DNA of 63,363 bases from Mycobacterium neglectum (GTDB taxonomy: Bacteria > Actinomycetota > Actinomycetes > Mycobacteriales > Mycobacteriaceae), in NCBI RefSeq assembly GCF_002591975.1, contig NZ_NVQE01000034.1, positions 1 to 63,363 on the forward strand, read 5' to 3'. The position numbers were made by a program, and so were the translations under genes. The notes under the pieces are model-generated. The model saw nothing but the letters and a program-made list of their open reading frames with translations. It did no database searches and was not told the origin of the DNA. Positions 61,918-63,363 of the stretch are shown here, piece after piece (position 1 is the stretch's first letter; each line of letters starts with the position of its first letter).

Positions 61918-63053
61918 GATGTCTCCTCACCGAAGGAGAGGGCGTCTTTGACGGTTTGATCGAGGACGCGCCGCAGCGTTCGGGTGCGGAAGTCGCTCGA
62001 GACGCCGGTATAGAGCGAGGTGGTGCTGGCGTAGTCGTGGCCGGCTTGATCTTGGACGAACTTGGCGTCCCAGCCATCTTCGATGAGGTGGGTGATGTAG
62101 GAGCGCCGAAACGAGTGCAGATCCAGGCCGGCGGAGAGCTCGAGGTCATTGCAGTATCGCCGGAATCGGCGTAGCAGGGTCCGTTCGGCGACCAGCGCAC
62201 CGCGCTCACTGGGAAAGAGGTCGATGCCATCGTCGAGGTACGGCTGGCCATGGGTGAGCCAGTCAGTGATGATCTCTGGCGTCCAATCGAACACCGTCAG
62301 TACCGTGCGGCGTTTCGGCGGGGAGCCTTTCTTGGCCTTGCCGTAGCGGATCTTCACCACGCCGTAGCGGCCGAACTCGGGGGCGTGCGGGTTGCGGGAG
62401 AAGTCGACGGTCTGCAGGTGACGCAGCTCGTTGAACCGCACGCCGTACGAGTAGGCGACCTTGAACATCACGGCATCCCGGTAAGCCGGTAGCCAGCCCT
62501 TCTTCTTGGTGTTGGCAATTAGCGCCACCTGGTCGTCGGCGTGGTCGAAGAAGTCCTGAAGCTCCTGTTTGGTGAACGGGCGCTTCTCCGGGTCTTGCTC
62601 GTTGTCCTGAACGTGGGTAGCAGTGTTCCAGGCGAAGAACACCTGAGCCGGGTGCGTGCCGAATCGTTGCTCGCAGACTCGGTCCCAGCCATAGTCCGGG
62701 TCGGCGATGTAGGAGCAAAACAAGCGTAGGCCGTTCTGATACCCGCGGATTGTGGACTGACGGCGGCCCTTAATGCCGCGGAGGTCGGCGAAGTACTCTT
62801 CGACGATAGCCGGTGTCCACGACCACGGGTACTCGTTGGTGTGCGCGATGAACCGACGAACCAAACCGATGCGACCGTCGATAGTGTCGTGGTCGAGATT
62901 GCGGCACAGTTGCTGGTTTCGCCAGCCATCCAACATTTCCTCGACGGTCTGGACCTCGGGATGCAGCAGCGGGACCGAGCCCACCAGGAACACGCGACCG
63001 CTCTTGTCGACGGGCAATTCGGCCTCCCAGGGGTGTCTCATCTGATGCATCAT
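61914..63053 (-). CDS. Tyrosine recombinase (phage integrase family)
   Basis: 379 aa from ATG 63053; the frame reaches ATG 63170 but the added tail is unlike a folded protein. N-terminal SAM-like domain (LVRRFIAHTNEYPWSWTPAIVEEYFADL), then the catalytic domain with Arg in YGVRFNELRHL, Lys near RYGKAKKGS, His/Arg in DLHSFRRSYITHL, His in QAGHDYASTTSLYTG with the nucleophilic Tyr. It should cut and rejoin DNA by a 3'-phosphotyrosine link. First gene of the three-gene mobile unit. A tandem TGAATCAT repeat (63054-63061 and 63066-63073) lies directly before its start. Confidence 0.9.
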   Translation of the reverse strand: MMHQMRHPWEAELPVDKSGRVFLVGSVPLLHPEVQTVEEMLDGWRNQQLCRNLDHDTIDGRIGLVRRFIAHTNEYPWSWTPAIVEEYFADLRGIKGRRQSTIRGYQNGLRLFCSYIADPDYGWDRVCEQRFGTHPAQVFFAWNTATHVQDNEQDPEKRPFTKQELQDFFDHADDQVALIANTKKKGWLPAYRDAVMFKVAYSYGVRFNELRHLQTVDFSRNPHAPEFGRYGVVKIRYGKAKKGSPPKRRTVLTVFDWTPEIITDWLTHGQPYLDDGIDLFPSERGALVAERTLLRRFRRYCNDLELSAGLDLHSFRRSYITHLIEDGWDAKFVQDQAGHDYASTTSLYTGVSSDFRTRTLRRVLDQTVKDALSFGEETS

Positions 63054-63242
63054 TGAATCATCTACTGAATCATTACCACATCGGCGCTGGTAGGTCCATC
63101 GTGAAACGAAGCTTCGTCGACGCGTGTCGCGGCAGTCGCACCGGAACGGAGGCACAGGAATTTCGTGCACCTACTGTAAGCCGTTGACGTCGAGGCGCTT
63201 TCGCTATATCGATCCAACGCGGCAGGCGAGGGCAATTGTTCG

Positions 63243-63329
63243 GTCTCAATTTAGTTGGCGGGCACTAACTGGTAACCGCCAATTTAAGTGAGACGGACTG
63301 TTGGTCGTGAGTCGCAATTTGGTTGGCGG
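63243..63329. repeat. Three copies of a 19-bp motif outside the recombinase unit
   Basis: GTCTCAATTTAGTTGGCGG (63243-63261) recurs at 63311-63329 with 2 changes, and an inverted copy CCGCCAATTTAAGTGAGAC lies at 63276-63294 (16 of 19). They sit 190-275 bp from the recombinase start and resemble terminal or recombinase-binding sites. The remainder of 63054-63363 shows no gene. Confidence 0.6.
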
Positions 63330-63363
63330 TTCAGATCCGCCTGAACGTGCGGCGGGGGCTGTC

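Noticed and set aside
60042..63053. Recombinase-in-trio (RIT) element
   Set aside because: RIT elements have three active tyrosine recombinases; here the middle gene is an XRE regulator and the last is degenerate.
1..63363. CRISPR array, tRNA or rRNA genes
   Set aside because: No regularly spaced repeats and no tRNA or rRNA signature seen on either strand by eye.

Overview
The window looks like chromosomal DNA of a mycobacterium, most likely a fast-growing environmental Mycolicibacterium-type species. The DNA is GC-rich with strong G/C at third codon positions. It carries a furA-katG pair with the mycobacterial promoter, a long isocitrate lyase of the ICL2 class, a RipD-type NlpC/P60 protein, a PrrB-like histidine kinase, a DUF732 secreted protein, an F420-type LLM oxidoreductase and a 13E12/DUF222 fragment. 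Species cannot be fixed by eye.

Layout. 1-7.1 kb: a truncated DUF222/HNH gene; an ArsR-SRPBCC regulator translationally coupled to two DUF899 genes; an MBL-fold protein behind a SoxR-type operator; a glutamine amidotransferase whose start abuts a hairpin; and furA-katG. 7.4-15.7 kb: membrane acyltransferase, SGNH hydrolase and orphan PrrB-like kinase (probably one operon), then haloalkane dehalogenase, isocitrate lyase, an AraC regulator and a methyltransferase. 15.7-26.7 kb: a tightly packed 12-gene catabolic operon on the minus strand, with an IclR regulator (26.8 kb) divergent from it. It holds two type III CoA-transferases, a crotonase, a thioesterase, a TctABC transporter, an AbrB-like permease, an L-2-hydroxyglutarate-oxidase-like enzyme, a DapA-family lyase, an SDR and an FAH-family protein. 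It probably imports and degrades a di- or tricarboxylate or related hydroxy acid; the substrate cannot be named from sequence.

27.9-51.7 kb: a mixed core/accessory stretch. It includes a RipD-like protein without catalytic residues, a second prolyl-tRNA synthetase of archaeal/eukaryotic type, an acyl-CoA synthetase and acyl-CoA-dehydrogenase-like enzyme, a Ser/Thr kinase, an FKBP lipoprotein, a CREST-type membrane protein, two diguanylate cyclases and a WYL regulator. A BlaI-like operator precedes a small membrane protein gene at 35.0 kb.

51.0-63.3 kb: an accessory, defence-like island. It contains a DUF4304-like gene, a VapBC toxin-antitoxin pair with an AT-rich palindromic operator, an unknown 343-aa protein, and a divergent pair: a 501-aa PIN-domain protein (with a coupled small ORF) facing an 1118-aa NTPase that joins an Mrr-like nuclease domain to a NACHT module. 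A broken antitoxin remnant follows, then a three-gene tyrosine-recombinase unit (recombinase, XRE regulator, zinc-ribbon recombinase-like protein) with 19-bp repeats at its outer side. The PIN/NACHT pair is the best candidate for a poorly described system, probably anti-phage. No tRNA, rRNA or CRISPR array was seen.
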